The notes beneath the pieces were generated by a model. It saw only the letters and a list, made by a program, of their open reading frames with translations. It searched no databases and was not told where the DNA came from. From contig QEOQ01000694.1 of NCBI GenBank assembly GCA_010279815.1, positions 33,592 through 97,591 of the forward strand: a stretch of DNA of 64,000 nucleotides, in the 5' to 3' direction. A program made the translations under genes and the position numbers. Source of the stretch: Brachionus plicatilis. Its lineage: Eukaryota; Rotifera; Eurotatoria; Ploima; Brachionidae. Position 1 is the first letter of the stretch, and each line of letters begins with the position of its first letter. This document shows positions 23,075-34,900 of the stretch, in pieces.

Positions 23075-26000
23075 ATGGACCTGCTCAATCAACCTCGTTC
23101 AAACAGTCAATCAAACGAGGACCATACTCTAAAAGAGTGCGAAGCCTTTGTGAACAAACACAACATAAAAGATTTGCTAAAAGACTGCATTGTTCAATTG
23201 TGCCTAAAGAAGCCCGAAAATCCAATTACTTTCCTTAGACAACACTTTGAAAGATTGGAAAAAGTAAGTACTAGGATAAATCGAACGAGTCTAATTAATA
23301 ATTGCATTCTTCCTTTTTCTTTCTTTTTTTTCTTGGCTTATTTATTTAATTATTTTCTAATGCAAACTAATAATCACGATTTAATCTTTAATTTCCTTGA
23401 TTCGAAAAAGATTAATAGTAAAATATTTGCTTTTTGAGCCGTGGTTGTTGTTTATACAACAAAAATGCATAAAAGTAAAGTTTTTATATAAAAATAAAAT
23501 ACAAACTCTATCTTACTCGGCTAAAATTTTAAAATTTTCATTCTTTCAAAATGGGCAACTGCACTGCTAATTCATTTGACTTGTACAAAAGCTGCAAATA
23601 CGACTTTTCCAACATTGGCATGTACCGTCAATTTTCAGAGCATCAGCTCTTTGATCCTGAAGTGGTGCTGAAATTTTCTCATCTAAGAAACTCGAAAAGA
23701 ATACCTGTTGTACAAGAGGCATGTTTTTTTAGAATCAATCTCTATTAGATGCTTTTTACAGCCAGCATTTGCCAAGCTTCATTTAATTCTAAAATTAAAA
23801 GACCAACTCTAACACTTTTTATAACATTCTATATTTAAATTAGATCATAAGCTCAATTGAGTGCAATAATGGCTCTAATCAACAGCATTTTTTAAATTAT
23901 AATTTGCATCAATTCATAAACGTAAGGTTTTTGCTGCCTAAATTTATATTTTTTAATATTAGATATTAGTTTTAATATTTTAAACTGCTTTTCTATTATT
24001 AAAGACTGATTTCTGTATTTATTTATTTATTTATTTCACCCTAGTATTTAATTTATCCAAAAAATTTATATCACTCTCTGTGTTTTTTTTTACTTAAATT
24101 AAAAATAATTTCATGATTGTGCAAAATTGTGAATTTATTTAATTAATCGTTAATCTAAAAGGGAAAAAATTCTCTTGTCATTTATTTTTTTATAAATAAT
24201 AAAGTAATTGATTTAAAAAAAATGAATTTGAATTTAGTTTCTTGGGCTGAATGGCGTTTATAATGAAATGACAATCATTAAAATAGAATTTCTTGTGGAG
24301 CAACATTACTTATGATTTGATATTAAAATGAGAATTATTTGCTAAGAATATCAGTTTTATAATTTCATAAGGTTTTTTTTTCATTTCAGCAGAAACTATG
24401 AATAGATTTAAATTAAATTAAAATTTCCTGTTGTAGGATTTCAACATCAAGTGAATACATATTTTCATTTAATTCTTTCTATTTTAATAATTTCTGACTT
24501 TTTTAGTTTCATAAATAAATTAACTAGATAACAACCAGACATGATTGCAATTATTTAATCTAAAATTTTGATGAGTTAAGTTAAAATAAAAAGCAGAAAA
24601 TTTTCTTCTAAACATAAATGCTAGAATCTTCTATTTATTATGTCAAAAAAAAGAAATTATTGCAGTAAAACTTTATCCTAATGCAAGTTAATTCCTTTTT
24701 ACACACTGGCATTATCATTAAATTTTTTAATTCTGAACGCAGCAGTAAATTAAGCATACTTGTACAAAAACAACTTCCTGTTTAAATAATCGATATAAAA
24801 AATATCACAACAAAACATTCATTTAGTCAAACTTATCATAAATCGTTTTGTTCTTTTAAAAGCTTGATTAAATTTTATTTTTATTTTTATTATGTTTTTA
24901 GGATTGCTTATTTAGTTGTAAAATTTAGCTGTAATTAAAATTAGAATTTAACAAAAATTTAAGATTAAATTTAAATAAAAATAAATTTTTTTTTAGGAAC
25001 AAAAATTGATTAACGGAACCACCACAACTTTAAGCTCACACAGTGCCAAGACAATTCGAACAGAAAAAATAAGCTCTTCGGCATCGCCAACTAATCAGCG
25101 CCTAGGACAAATTAATGTTAATACTGCACATTCACTTACATCTAGCATGAACAGCTCCGAGTCGAATTCTACTACAGGATCTCATACAGTAATAAATGGT
25201 GTAGCAAGCATGACTATGAATGAAGAGTCCGAAGAAAATGTAACCATGCTGCCACCGCCAAAAGCGGTCGGTAAACTTAGACGAGGTGCTGTTAGTGCCG
25301 AGCCATTTTCAGAAGAAGACGCCACTTCTTACGTAAAAAAAGTGGTACCTAAAGATTACAAGACAATGGCTGCTTTGTCCAAAGCAATATCCAAAAATAT
25401 CCTCTTTGCACATTTGGATGATAATGAGCGAAGTGATATTTTCGATGCAATGTTTCCTGTGGTGCATTGTGCCGGCGAAACAATTATCAAACAAGGAGAT
25501 GAGGGTGACAATTTTTACATAATTGATAGTGGTGAAGTTGCTGTCTATGTTAATAACGAGTTGGTCACAAATATATCAGATGGGGGAAGTTTTGGTGAAC
25601 TCGCCCTTATTTACGGACAATTGAGGGCTGCAACAGTAAAAGCAAAAACAGATGTTAAGCTTTGGGCTATCGATAGAGACACATACAGGAGAATTTTGAT
25701 GGGCAGCACCATACGTAAAAGAGACATGTATCAAGAGTTCTTGAGCAAAGTTTCAATTTTAGGTAAATGAAAATAAAAAAGATAACTTTAAATTTTAGTT
25801 TTTAATTTTAAAAAATTAAGAATCTTTGGATAAATGGGAAAGACTGACTGTTGCAGATTCACTGGAGCCGGTTCAGTTTGAGGATGGACAAAAAATAGTT
25901 GTGCAAGGCGAACATGGAGAAGACTTTTTCATAATTATAGAGGTAATTTAAATTAAAAATTTAAGATGATGTTTTTTAAATATTTATTTATCAGGGCAAC

Positions 26001-26249
26001 GCTGCTGTTTATCAACAAAAGAATGACAACGAAGAGTCTGTTGAAGTTGGTCGCTTGGGGCCATCTGATTATTTTGGAGAAATAGCTCTGCTCTTGGATA
26101 GACCTCGTGCCGCCACTGTTATTGCCAAAGGACCTTTGAAATGTGTTAAACTCGACAGACAACGATTTGAAAGAGTACTAGGTCCTGTATCAGAAATTCT
26201 TAAACGAAATATTTCACGCTACACTAGTTTTGTTTCGCTCTCGGTATAA
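23075..26249 (+). CDS. Prkar1: cAMP-dependent protein kinase type I regulatory subunit
   Basis: Four exons, 23075-23263, 24997-25762, 25821-25942 and 25995-26249, join in frame to 443 codons. The ATG exon encodes the RI docking/dimerisation domain (residues 1-63; [17 protein letters not shown] matches RI, not RII). A serine/threonine-rich linker follows, then the inhibitor site RRGAVSA (158-164) with Ala in the phospho-position, i.e. a true RI pseudosubstrate. Two cyclic-nucleotide-binding domains have intact phosphate-binding cassettes, [16 protein letters not shown] and [16 protein letters not shown], with the key Arg and Glu. It ends in FVSLSV like other RI proteins. It holds PKA catalytic subunits inactive until cAMP binds. 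It is longer than vertebrate RI (about 380) mainly through the linker. The two 3' introns are 58 and 52 bp; intron 1 is about 1.7 kb and holds an alternative first exon. AATAAA lies at 26445-26450. Confidence 0.96.
23551..23718 (+). CDS. Prkar1: Probable alternative first exon of the PKA RI gene (Met-Gly-Asn-Cys N-terminus)
   Basis: Within intron 1, an ATG opens a frame of 56 codons with clearly coding composition. It can end after GAG at 23718, followed by GCATGT (a GC-type donor), in phase 0, exactly the phase needed to join the common exon at 24997. A GT at 23710 would also give phase 0. The peptide starts [16 protein letters not shown]: Gly2 is placed for N-myristoylation and Cys4 for palmitoylation, although position 6 is Ala instead of the preferred Ser/Thr. 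This isoform would lack the dimerisation domain but keep the inhibitor site and both cAMP sites. A TATATAAAAATAA sequence about 65 bp upstream may be its promoter. Transcript support is not available to me. Confidence 0.6.
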
Positions 26250-29200
26250 TCAACACCAAAATATTACTTTATAAGTTGAGGATTTTTTGTTATTCTAAAA
26301 ATGAATTGGGAAAAAAATTAGAATAATCATTAACAGCTTGTATTTTATTTTTATTCTAAAGTTTTTTTGCGCAAATTATTCAAATTTTCTTAATCTCACT
26401 TACTCACTTTGTTATCGTATTAAGACTTAAATTCACTTTAAAAAAATAAAAAACTTATTTCAGTAAATAGTAATTTTTTAATTTAATTATGATCAAAATA
26501 AATTATTTGTTTTTTTCTTTTTAATATTTAATTTGTAATTTTTTTTTTAAATAAAGTTATAAAAAAATCTGTTCTATAGTATTTGTATTAAAGAACCGGG
26601 TTTTTATTAAATTTATTTTTGAAGTGGTTATATGAATTAAAAATATGAAAATAGAGGTATCATTGAACAATTTTAAACACTAAAGTATTTAATTATTAAT
26701 TTTTGAATTGTTTTTTAAAAATTATCTCAAATCTTAATTTTTTGTTTTCAAATTCAAGGCTAATTAATATGCAAATGGTCCAATCTATGAAGGATGGTTA
26801 ACGCTTCTTTTTTTTTAAATTAATTTAAATTACATTATAATTTTTGAAATAAATTTTAAATTCCACACGAAATTATTTTTAAAATAATCATTTTTTAATA
26901 TGAGTTTAATCTGTTAATCAAAATCTTTTAAATTTTAAAATCTAAAATGTGCATGAGCATTTTTAAAATTATCAATTTATCTCTGAATTTATTTAAAAAG
27001 CTTTACAAACGGATAGATGTGTCTAGTACTTATTCTATCGGTTGAGAATTGTAACGGTGTAAATAGCTACCATAGTAGTCTTCCGTGTAAGACTTCTCCG
27101 CAAGTTTCTTGCAGTAGCTAATTATTATTATTATTATTTAAAACATCAATAAGATTCAATGTGATAACTTAAATTAAAAATTTAATTTTAGATTAAAATG
27201 TCAAGCATAAAATGTTGCGGTATGCTGAAAAATTTTTTTTGATTTAAATTTTTCAAAATATTAAATAAATTTATACAAGTATCGTTGCCGAGGATTGATT
27301 CAATTTTGAAATATAATTTATTTTTTTAAAAATTAAACTTAGATTTTAAATAATTTTTGGATTTTTTCTCAATTTGGTATATATGGGAGTTGTGTCTACA
27401 AAAATTTTATACTCTGATATTTGAAAATATTTTCAAATGATATCTTTTTTGTTACATTTAAAATTCATATAAGCACTTTAAAAAATGAGCACAACTTAAA
27501 AAATCCTCTAAGATTAATTATTGTTCAAGTAAATTTTAAATAAATACAGTTGATTTTGTTATTAAAAAATTTTTTGAACTTTAAAAAAAAAGATTTTAAA
27601 TAATATAACAGCTTGCTTGTGATAATAGATTAATTATTGTACCTAAATAAAATATTCAAATAAACAATAATTCTTTTAGGAATTAGAAAAGTTACCTTTA
27701 ATTAAGGAATTTTAAGTGGATTTATTGTTTTCTCAAAAATATCAATTTTTTAAGGTTTTATTGAATATTTTAGAATATAAAATAAAGCTAGCTTTTTTAA
27801 AGAAATGACATTAGAAATATTTTTTAAATTTTCAGAGATGAATTTTTTTCAACTTTCCTTGCCAAATTCGCAGAATTTTAAATAATATTTTCAGTCTTTT
27901 TATTAGTAAAAAATTAATAATCAAAAAACATAATTAATATTTATTATACAAAATTTTTAACATGTGAATATTAAAGAATTTAATTAGATTCAATTATTTA
28001 TATATTTTTATTTTAAAATCAAAAAAATATCTTTATTTTATTTTATTTTATATTATAACTTATATTAAAAAAATGTATAATGAGAATACTTTAGTTAAGT
28101 GAATAAGTTAGTCAAAATCAGAATATAGAATTTAAAAAGCCTTTAAAATTTAAAATCCAGGTGTTAGGTGTCATTTTTTTTCTAATTTTATTTATTATCA
28201 AAAAAGCATAAATTAAGTTTTAATAAATATTTATGGTCATAAATTGAGAAAGATGGCTTTTCACATCTCATTCAAATTTCTTTTTATAATACTTGATAAT
28301 CTCAGCTCATCTTTAAAACAATTAACATATTTTTAAATATTTATTTTTTCAGTAAGATATATTTGTGAATTAATTATGTTTTAACATAGCATAAAGTCAA
28401 ACAAATTTTTAGTATATAAACAATTATCAATTTTTGATTCGAATTCTTCCGAAGGCTTTATGTTATTTAATTTTCAAACACATTTAGGTTTTCAAATAAT
28501 TGCAAATTTTAAAATAAATCTACCTTTATCATAATTTACTTATTTACTCTTATTTTTTAGTAGAGGTTCAACTAAACTTAAACGTAAAATAAACATAAAA
28601 TCTTTTAAAACCTTTTTGTTTAAAAAAACACATTTACCATTTATGCAAATATAATGATACTGGTATGTCATTGGTATGTCTTACGAGTACATTCATAGAA
28701 CAAAAATGCTCCATGGATAATTTTCAATCAAATTAGAACATTTACTGCACAAACTATCTAAGCCAATTCACTGTAAATAAATTTTCCAATTCTGATTTGA
28801 TTTTGTTTAGATTATCAACAATTTTTTATTGACCCTACACTTTTTCTTTTGTCTTCATATATAGTTTAATTAAATTTTAAAATGGCTGAGAGTAACAAAG
28901 TTTATTCTGTCATTAGATAAAAACGAAAAAATAAAAAAGAAATTTAGCTTTTTTCTAAAAGTTTATTAAAAAATGTTTTCGGATAACAATCAAACTAAAA
29001 AGTCAATACAAAATTAGATAAATAAATTAAAAAAGAATTAGGAAAGATTTTAGAAGAAAAAATCCTTTTCATTGAACCATTTATGAAATTAGTTAGATAA
29101 GTTTTTTGAAAAATCTTCTTAAATCAATTTTTATTTAAAAAAAAAATTAAATTGATTTTCAAAACACTTACGATTATGTTTTATATTAAATTTGGTTCAA

Positions 29201-29510
29201 TATTTAAAAATAAAATTTAATTTTAAATTAAAAAATAAGTACGAAAATTTCAATTTATTAAAATATTCAAAATCCCTCTAACTTTTTTTAAATTTTTCAT
29301 TTTATTTCTGCTTAAAGATATGATTTTCCAAATTAAAATAGCTTTGCAAGAAATTTGCCTTAAGTTAGTATTTAAAATAAAAGGAAAATTTTAAGAGGGA
29401 TATTAATAGTTCAGTTGTTCCCAAAAATTAATTAGAATTTATCAAATTTCTATTTCATTGCTTAAGCGTTTCTTAATCTCTAGACTTATTAATTTTTGGC
29501 ATATGTTTAA
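26250..29510. other. Intergenic, no gene seen
   Basis: Very AT-rich. The only distinct segment is about 27003-27137, GC-richer and ending in an (ATT)n tail at about 27120-27137; this resembles the 3' end of a short retroelement on the + strand. No open frame of note on either strand. Confidence 0.4.
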
Positions 29511-29976
29511 TTTGTGATCACTCGATAACACATTTTTTTTAAGTCCAAAAAATTGTGATTATAATTATGCATGATCACATTTTTTTTAATGCATAATAAT
29601 TTGTGATCATAAACTTTCACATTTACTTCGTGAATACATATATGTATACATTTACTTATTACTTAAGTAATATAACCAAAATGTAGGAATGATAATGTCC
29701 ATCAATATGTATTTTTCTAATGCAATTTTGGACTACCGATCTCATAGATCACTGTGCCTCTAATAGAATAATATAAAAAATTTAATTATTTAAATTTTGA
29801 ATTTTAAGCTTGTGATTGAAAATTAAAAAATCTTTTGTTACTTATATGTTGATTAGGTCTCATAATATAACATTTTTAGCTTACGTTTTGATCACAGATT
29901 TAATTAATAAATCAATAATAATCACTTATTTTTTAAATATAATTATGTGATCAGAGATATATAAATGATCACAAAT
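29511..29976. repeat. Cluster of TGATCA motifs in both orientations
   Basis: TTTGTGATCA at 29511-29520 recurs as its reverse complement at 29967-29976, and between them are at least four more TGATCA cores plus degenerate GTGATT/AATCAC versions. The motif is rare elsewhere in the window. It may be a short inverted-repeat element or degenerate satellite. Confidence 0.45.
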
Positions 29977-30927
29977 AAGGGTTTGAGGTAAACCATTATT
30001 TTTTGTCCGAACATATATTAGACTTATGGCGAATTTTTTTGTAAAAAATACGATTAAAATATAATATTTAATAATATCAATATTATTTTAAAATATTGAA
30101 CAAATCTTCATAGAAAAAATTCAAAAATTAAAATTCTTATTTATTTTAAAAACCGTGGCCATAGGGTAGTTAAAAACCGTTTGAACCATCTTTTCACTCG
30201 GCATGTTAAATTAATTAAAAAGCATAAAATAAAGCGTTAGATTGGAATGAAATTACACACAAGTTTAGGTTTAACTTTAGGCAAATTTGTTTTTTTAAAG
30301 ATAAATTTCCATTTATTTTCACAATTAATCTTTTATTAAATTGTTATCCTTAAAATTTTCATTTTTCTTTTTGATTTATTCTGATTTAAGCAAATTTCAT
30401 GACAGAAAACCTTTTTCAAAATCAAAAAGCCATTTTCTAATTCTTAATTCTTTTAAGCTAAAAGTAAAACCGTATAAAAGAATCTTAAGGATTTATAACT
30501 TGGCATCAAGAATAATCTTAATTAAAATTCTATCTTATGTAAATAAAATACTGAAACCAAACAAATGTAATCAAAGTTGCTGCTGGTTGTCAATAAAGAT
30601 GCAAATTTTTTTTAATCAGCTTTGTCAAAGCATGTTCTTTTTTAACTAGTCATCAGCTATTTAAAACACTTCTAAGAAAAGAGTTATTTTCAATATAAAC
30701 AATCTGATCTAAAATAAAAATTCAAACATTGTTGGTTTTTCTTTAATTTTCATTCTTTACCAAAATAAAGAAACAAATAACAAAACTTTTAATATCCACA
30801 AAGTCAAAGAAAAGAAAATAAAAAGCTTTTTTTCAATTCTCTTTATTTTAAATGCAAATTAAACGAGAAACAAATTCTAAAAAAAATATTTTAACAACAG
30901 CTATTTTCATTAAATATTTTTTAAAGA
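29977..30927. other. Intergenic / upstream of the 30.9 kb gene
   Basis: AT-rich. An open frame at 30341-30649 has composition like its surroundings and no recognisable content, so I do not call it a gene. Confidence 0.4.
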
Positions 30928-31932
30928 ATGAAAACAAAAGTAAAAGACCCAAAGGTAAATTCCAAAACTTTGTCAAAAAGCAACAACGACTTGGATTCAC
31001 TGACTGATGAATTGTTTATTTTACCATTTTTGTCCGAAAGTTTGATTCGCAAACATGATCAAATGACTCAGTCTTTTCAAAAAAATCAAAGGAATAAAAG
31101 CACAATTTTACCTGTTTTAAACCAAAGGTCTCCATATATCAAAAACCCTGAAATTCATAATCGCAGTATGAGAAAATCTCAACCAAATTCGGCCATATCA
31201 AATAAATCAAGCAAGTCAAGCAAATCAAATTTATCAAACTTATCAATTAAATTAGAATCTCAAAAATCTCAAAAAAATTTTGAAGACCACACCAAAAGTA
31301 CACCACATTTTCAGGTTTACGGAAGTCAAATAAACGGGAACAAATTTTTATTTCTGACACCAGAAGCTACATCAATAAACAAATTCAATTATAATAAAAA
31401 TATCCCTGAACAAAAAACTACTTCTAAATCTAAAAATTTACGAGGAATACTCAAAAATACCCCAATGAAGCTCAATTCAAAATTTGAGTCGAATCGTATG
31501 ATAGAGAGGCCCTATGAATTGATTGACTACAATTTGGCTAACCCAAATGTTAGCCCCAATTTTGACATTCCGACCCTTCCAAAAATAAAATCACCAGAAC
31601 GTTCTTTTAATAATAAAAGCAAAATAACCTTTGAATCATTGCTAAAAACAGACCATATTGTTAATAAAAATCTTAATTTTAGAAGTTTATTCGAAGATTC
31701 CAATGGAAACTTGCTCTCACCAAGCTACATGCACGATTATTTTATGAAAGACTACAAAAATCGGCTCTCTCAAATTAACGAGGAGTCAAGTAATAATAGT
31801 TCACCGTCGGTTTGTTCAGCTTGGTCTTCGTCATTCTCATCTATTTTGTCTGAAGATCTAATGGAAAATAAAATATTTTCAAACCAAAATGTCAAGCATT
31901 CTAGAACCGTTAAAAATCTATTAGAATTATAA
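30928..31932 (+). CDS. Unknown intronless protein, Ser/Asn/Lys-rich
   Basis: A 334-residue open frame with an ATG, in sequence otherwise saturated with stops, so it is almost certainly a real gene. I do not recognise the family. It has no signal peptide or membrane segment and looks largely disordered: basic and serine/asparagine-rich, with SKSSKSNLSNLS near residue 100, a basic-hydrophobic RGILKNTP at about residue 172, an acidic hydrophobic N-terminal patch (LDSLTDELFILPFL) and a serine-rich acidic C-terminal part (SAWSSSFSSILSEDL) before a basic end. Several Ser/Thr-Pro sites (TPMK, SPER) could be proline-directed kinase sites. Such composition fits a regulatory or scaffold protein, but that is only a guess. 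AATAAA at 31951-31956 lies just after the stop. Confidence 0.75.
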   Translation: MKTKVKDPKVNSKTLSKSNNDLDSLTDELFILPFLSESLIRKHDQMTQSFQKNQRNKSTILPVLNQRSPYIKNPEIHNRSMRKSQPNSAISNKSSKSSKSNLSNLSIKLESQKSQKNFEDHTKSTPHFQVYGSQINGNKFLFLTPEATSINKFNYNKNIPEQKTTSKSKNLRGILKNTPMKLNSKFESNRMIERPYELIDYNLANPNVSPNFDIPTLPKIKSPERSFNNKSKITFESLLKTDHIVNKNLNFRSLFEDSNGNLLSPSYMHDYFMKDYKNRLSQINEESSNNSSPSVCSAWSSSFSSILSEDLMENKIFSNQNVKHSRTVKNLLEL

Positions 31933-34900
31933 AAAAAAACTTATTATGTAAATAAATTATTTTTTTTAAACTAAAAAGCGATTTGGATCAGTTGTATTTT
32001 CTTTTTTCCATTTACTTAAAATTTATTGTTTTATGAAAACTTCAAAATAAAAGTCTCTAAAAATTAGTTGTCTTAAAGTTCAATTGACTTTTTAATAATT
32101 ATACCATTTTGATCTTTACATGATTATGCCAAATGAATTTTTTCAAAAAATAGAATCATTTTTTATTTAAAAAATAATAAAAAAATAAAAAAATCAGATA
32201 GAAACTTTGATGGACATCTAATCAATTTTATTAAAATTTTAGAAATAATATTTGATTCTGTTATCTGTCAAAAATTCCCAGATTAGCGTTTGTTTCATAC
32301 AATTTTGCTTGTAAGAAATATTTTCGATAATTGAAAAATTCTGTCATAAATAAAAAACTTAAATCCAATTACAAATTTTAGACACACTTCTCGATTGTTC
32401 GATAAAATAATGGATAAGCTTTCAAATATTTTTGACATTTATTTTCTATGGTTAATTCAAATAAATTAGAATTAAATACTAGTAATAAGCATTTAATTGT
32501 TGTTTATGGTGAAATCACGGATTATTTTTAGCATGAAAATAAAATTAAAAAATAAATCATAGTTCAAGATTTGAAATCAAGAAATGTGATAATTTTTTGC
32601 CTACTTTTTTAATCCGATTATTAGTTGTGACAAGTAATTTAAATTTTTGGATTAGTTATTTTTCAAATGTTAAATATATTGAGACAGAAATTATGAGTAA
32701 AATCAAAATTTAGTACAATCATCTTTTTTTTTCTAAGTAATAAATAAATTTTTTTTTAGTAAAATAGATTTTATTATTTTAAACTAAGGATTAGTAGACA
32801 AAATTTGCTTTGATTTTTGATTTTAAAATTACTTATGCATTAAAATAATAATTTTGAATTGTTAAAAAAATCATTCACATAATTTCATTTTGAAAATTTA
32901 AAAAAGCAATTTTTTAAATAAATACTCATAAAAGGTGATATTTAAATGCGAACGAAAACAATTTTGAAATCGAAATAAACATTTCATTTTAATAGCTCTT
33001 AAAAATGTCTGTTATTTTACATATTCAAATTTTTTTTAATATCTTTTCCAATAATTAAATTGAAATAAAATGTTTTTAATCAAAGCTGAATCTGCAGTTT
33101 ATCCTTTTAATTTAGGGCGAAAAAAATTAATTTGTTTTTGCTATAATTAATTATTTTTTTAGGTTATCTTGTTACGCAATTTTGTTTTCAATTTTTTCCA
33201 TCAAAATGTTTTAAATGACATCTCTTGAATCAAAATTCTGAGAATAATTCATTTTAGTAATATTTTCAAATGATTTATGAGATTCAAATTACTTCAGTGC
33301 TTATGTGTTCTTTTTTGACAAAAACGTTCACCTGAGATTGCTTGAAGACTTAAAAAAAACTTAAGAATCTGTTGCCAACTTTTTTCTACGTTTCAAGGCC
33401 CAAAATAAGTTTTTATTTTTTAAACTCTTCATTTTAAAACAAACTTTCAAAAAAACAGTATGTATTTTTTGGCACAGCTAAACAACAATTTTCAAAAAAT
33501 AAAATTACTGAATATTTAATTTCTAATTTAGAAGATAGAACCAAACATTTTTATAAATTGACAGTATATTTCAAAGTATGAACAGAATATCTTTCAAATT
33601 AAACATAATGCCACAAATATCTAGAACAAAAAAAAACTTTTTGATAATTTTTAATTATTTTCCAAGATTTTTATCAAAGCAATACTTTAAATTTAAATTT
33701 TAATCTTTTTAAATTTTAGTTTTCGAGTATGCCAAACAACTTTAATTTCTACACTATGTATTAATATTCGATTCGGCATAATTATTACAATTAATTCTAC
33801 ATATTTCAAAAAATAATAAACTTTATAAATTGCACACAGGAGTTTTTGTTTCGTTCAAGTCGGGATTTTTGACTCACCTCGTCAATTTCACTTAAAAGTT
33901 TCATTTAACATTTTCAAGCAATTTTAAATCGAAAAGTTTCTTGGTTTAAAAAGCATTTTCTTGTAAGAATCTTAAATCAATACAATGGGGGAATTGCTTT
34001 TTAGGTAAAAGAAAACTAAACGTCAGCTACCAGAGGAACATATTATGTTCGTTCACATTTACAACTAATTGTAATCAAGCCTTTTCAAGAGACTTTAAAT
34101 AAAGTTTTAATTAATCATTTCTAGGGAGCCTTCACGTCCCAAGATGCAAAGCGCTCCATTAGATCCAAGTTAACTCAATTTTTGTTGTAATAAACTAAAT
34201 TGGCTTCTCCTACTAAAAATGAACGTATACATAAATCCAAAAAATGGAATCAGTTTGAATGAATACACAGTAACTAGGTTTTAATTCATACCATTTCTAA
34301 CAGGTAGGCATTAATTTTGCTGGAGTAAATTTCACTAAATTTTTGAGTTAGCTGCTTCAAATGAAGTAAAAATAGCAAGGGTGAAAGATTTTTAATTAAA
34401 TTAGTATAATAGATAAGAAATGTTGGAATAAAAAGTTTGTTTTTCGTTGAATGATATTCGAATCATTTATTTTTGAGGATAAATGAAAAGAATTTTTATG
34501 CTGTGGAATTTGTGTTAATTAAGTTGGGTTAAAATTTTAAACAAGCAACAACAAAATTGTGAATTTTCCTCAAAGCTTTATTTTTAATGGATATTTTAAA
34601 TTTGAAAAAAAATGTAAATTTTCAAGTTTTAAAATGTTGATTTATTGCTCAAAATTATTTCAGTTGTTGCTTACTCAAAAAAAAATACTATTCATTCTTT
34701 CTTCTACCTATGGAGTTAATAATTATAAGCAATATTTTTCGAGTATCTAATATATAAATGAATTAAAATAACTTAGAAGAAATTTTTTTAATTGCTTTCA
34801 ATTAAAATTCCTCTGGCTCTAACCGGTTTACTAATGCATGGCAAGAATCGTTTACATAAAAGATAAGCTTTTTTCTTGTATAATTACTATTTTTCAATGA

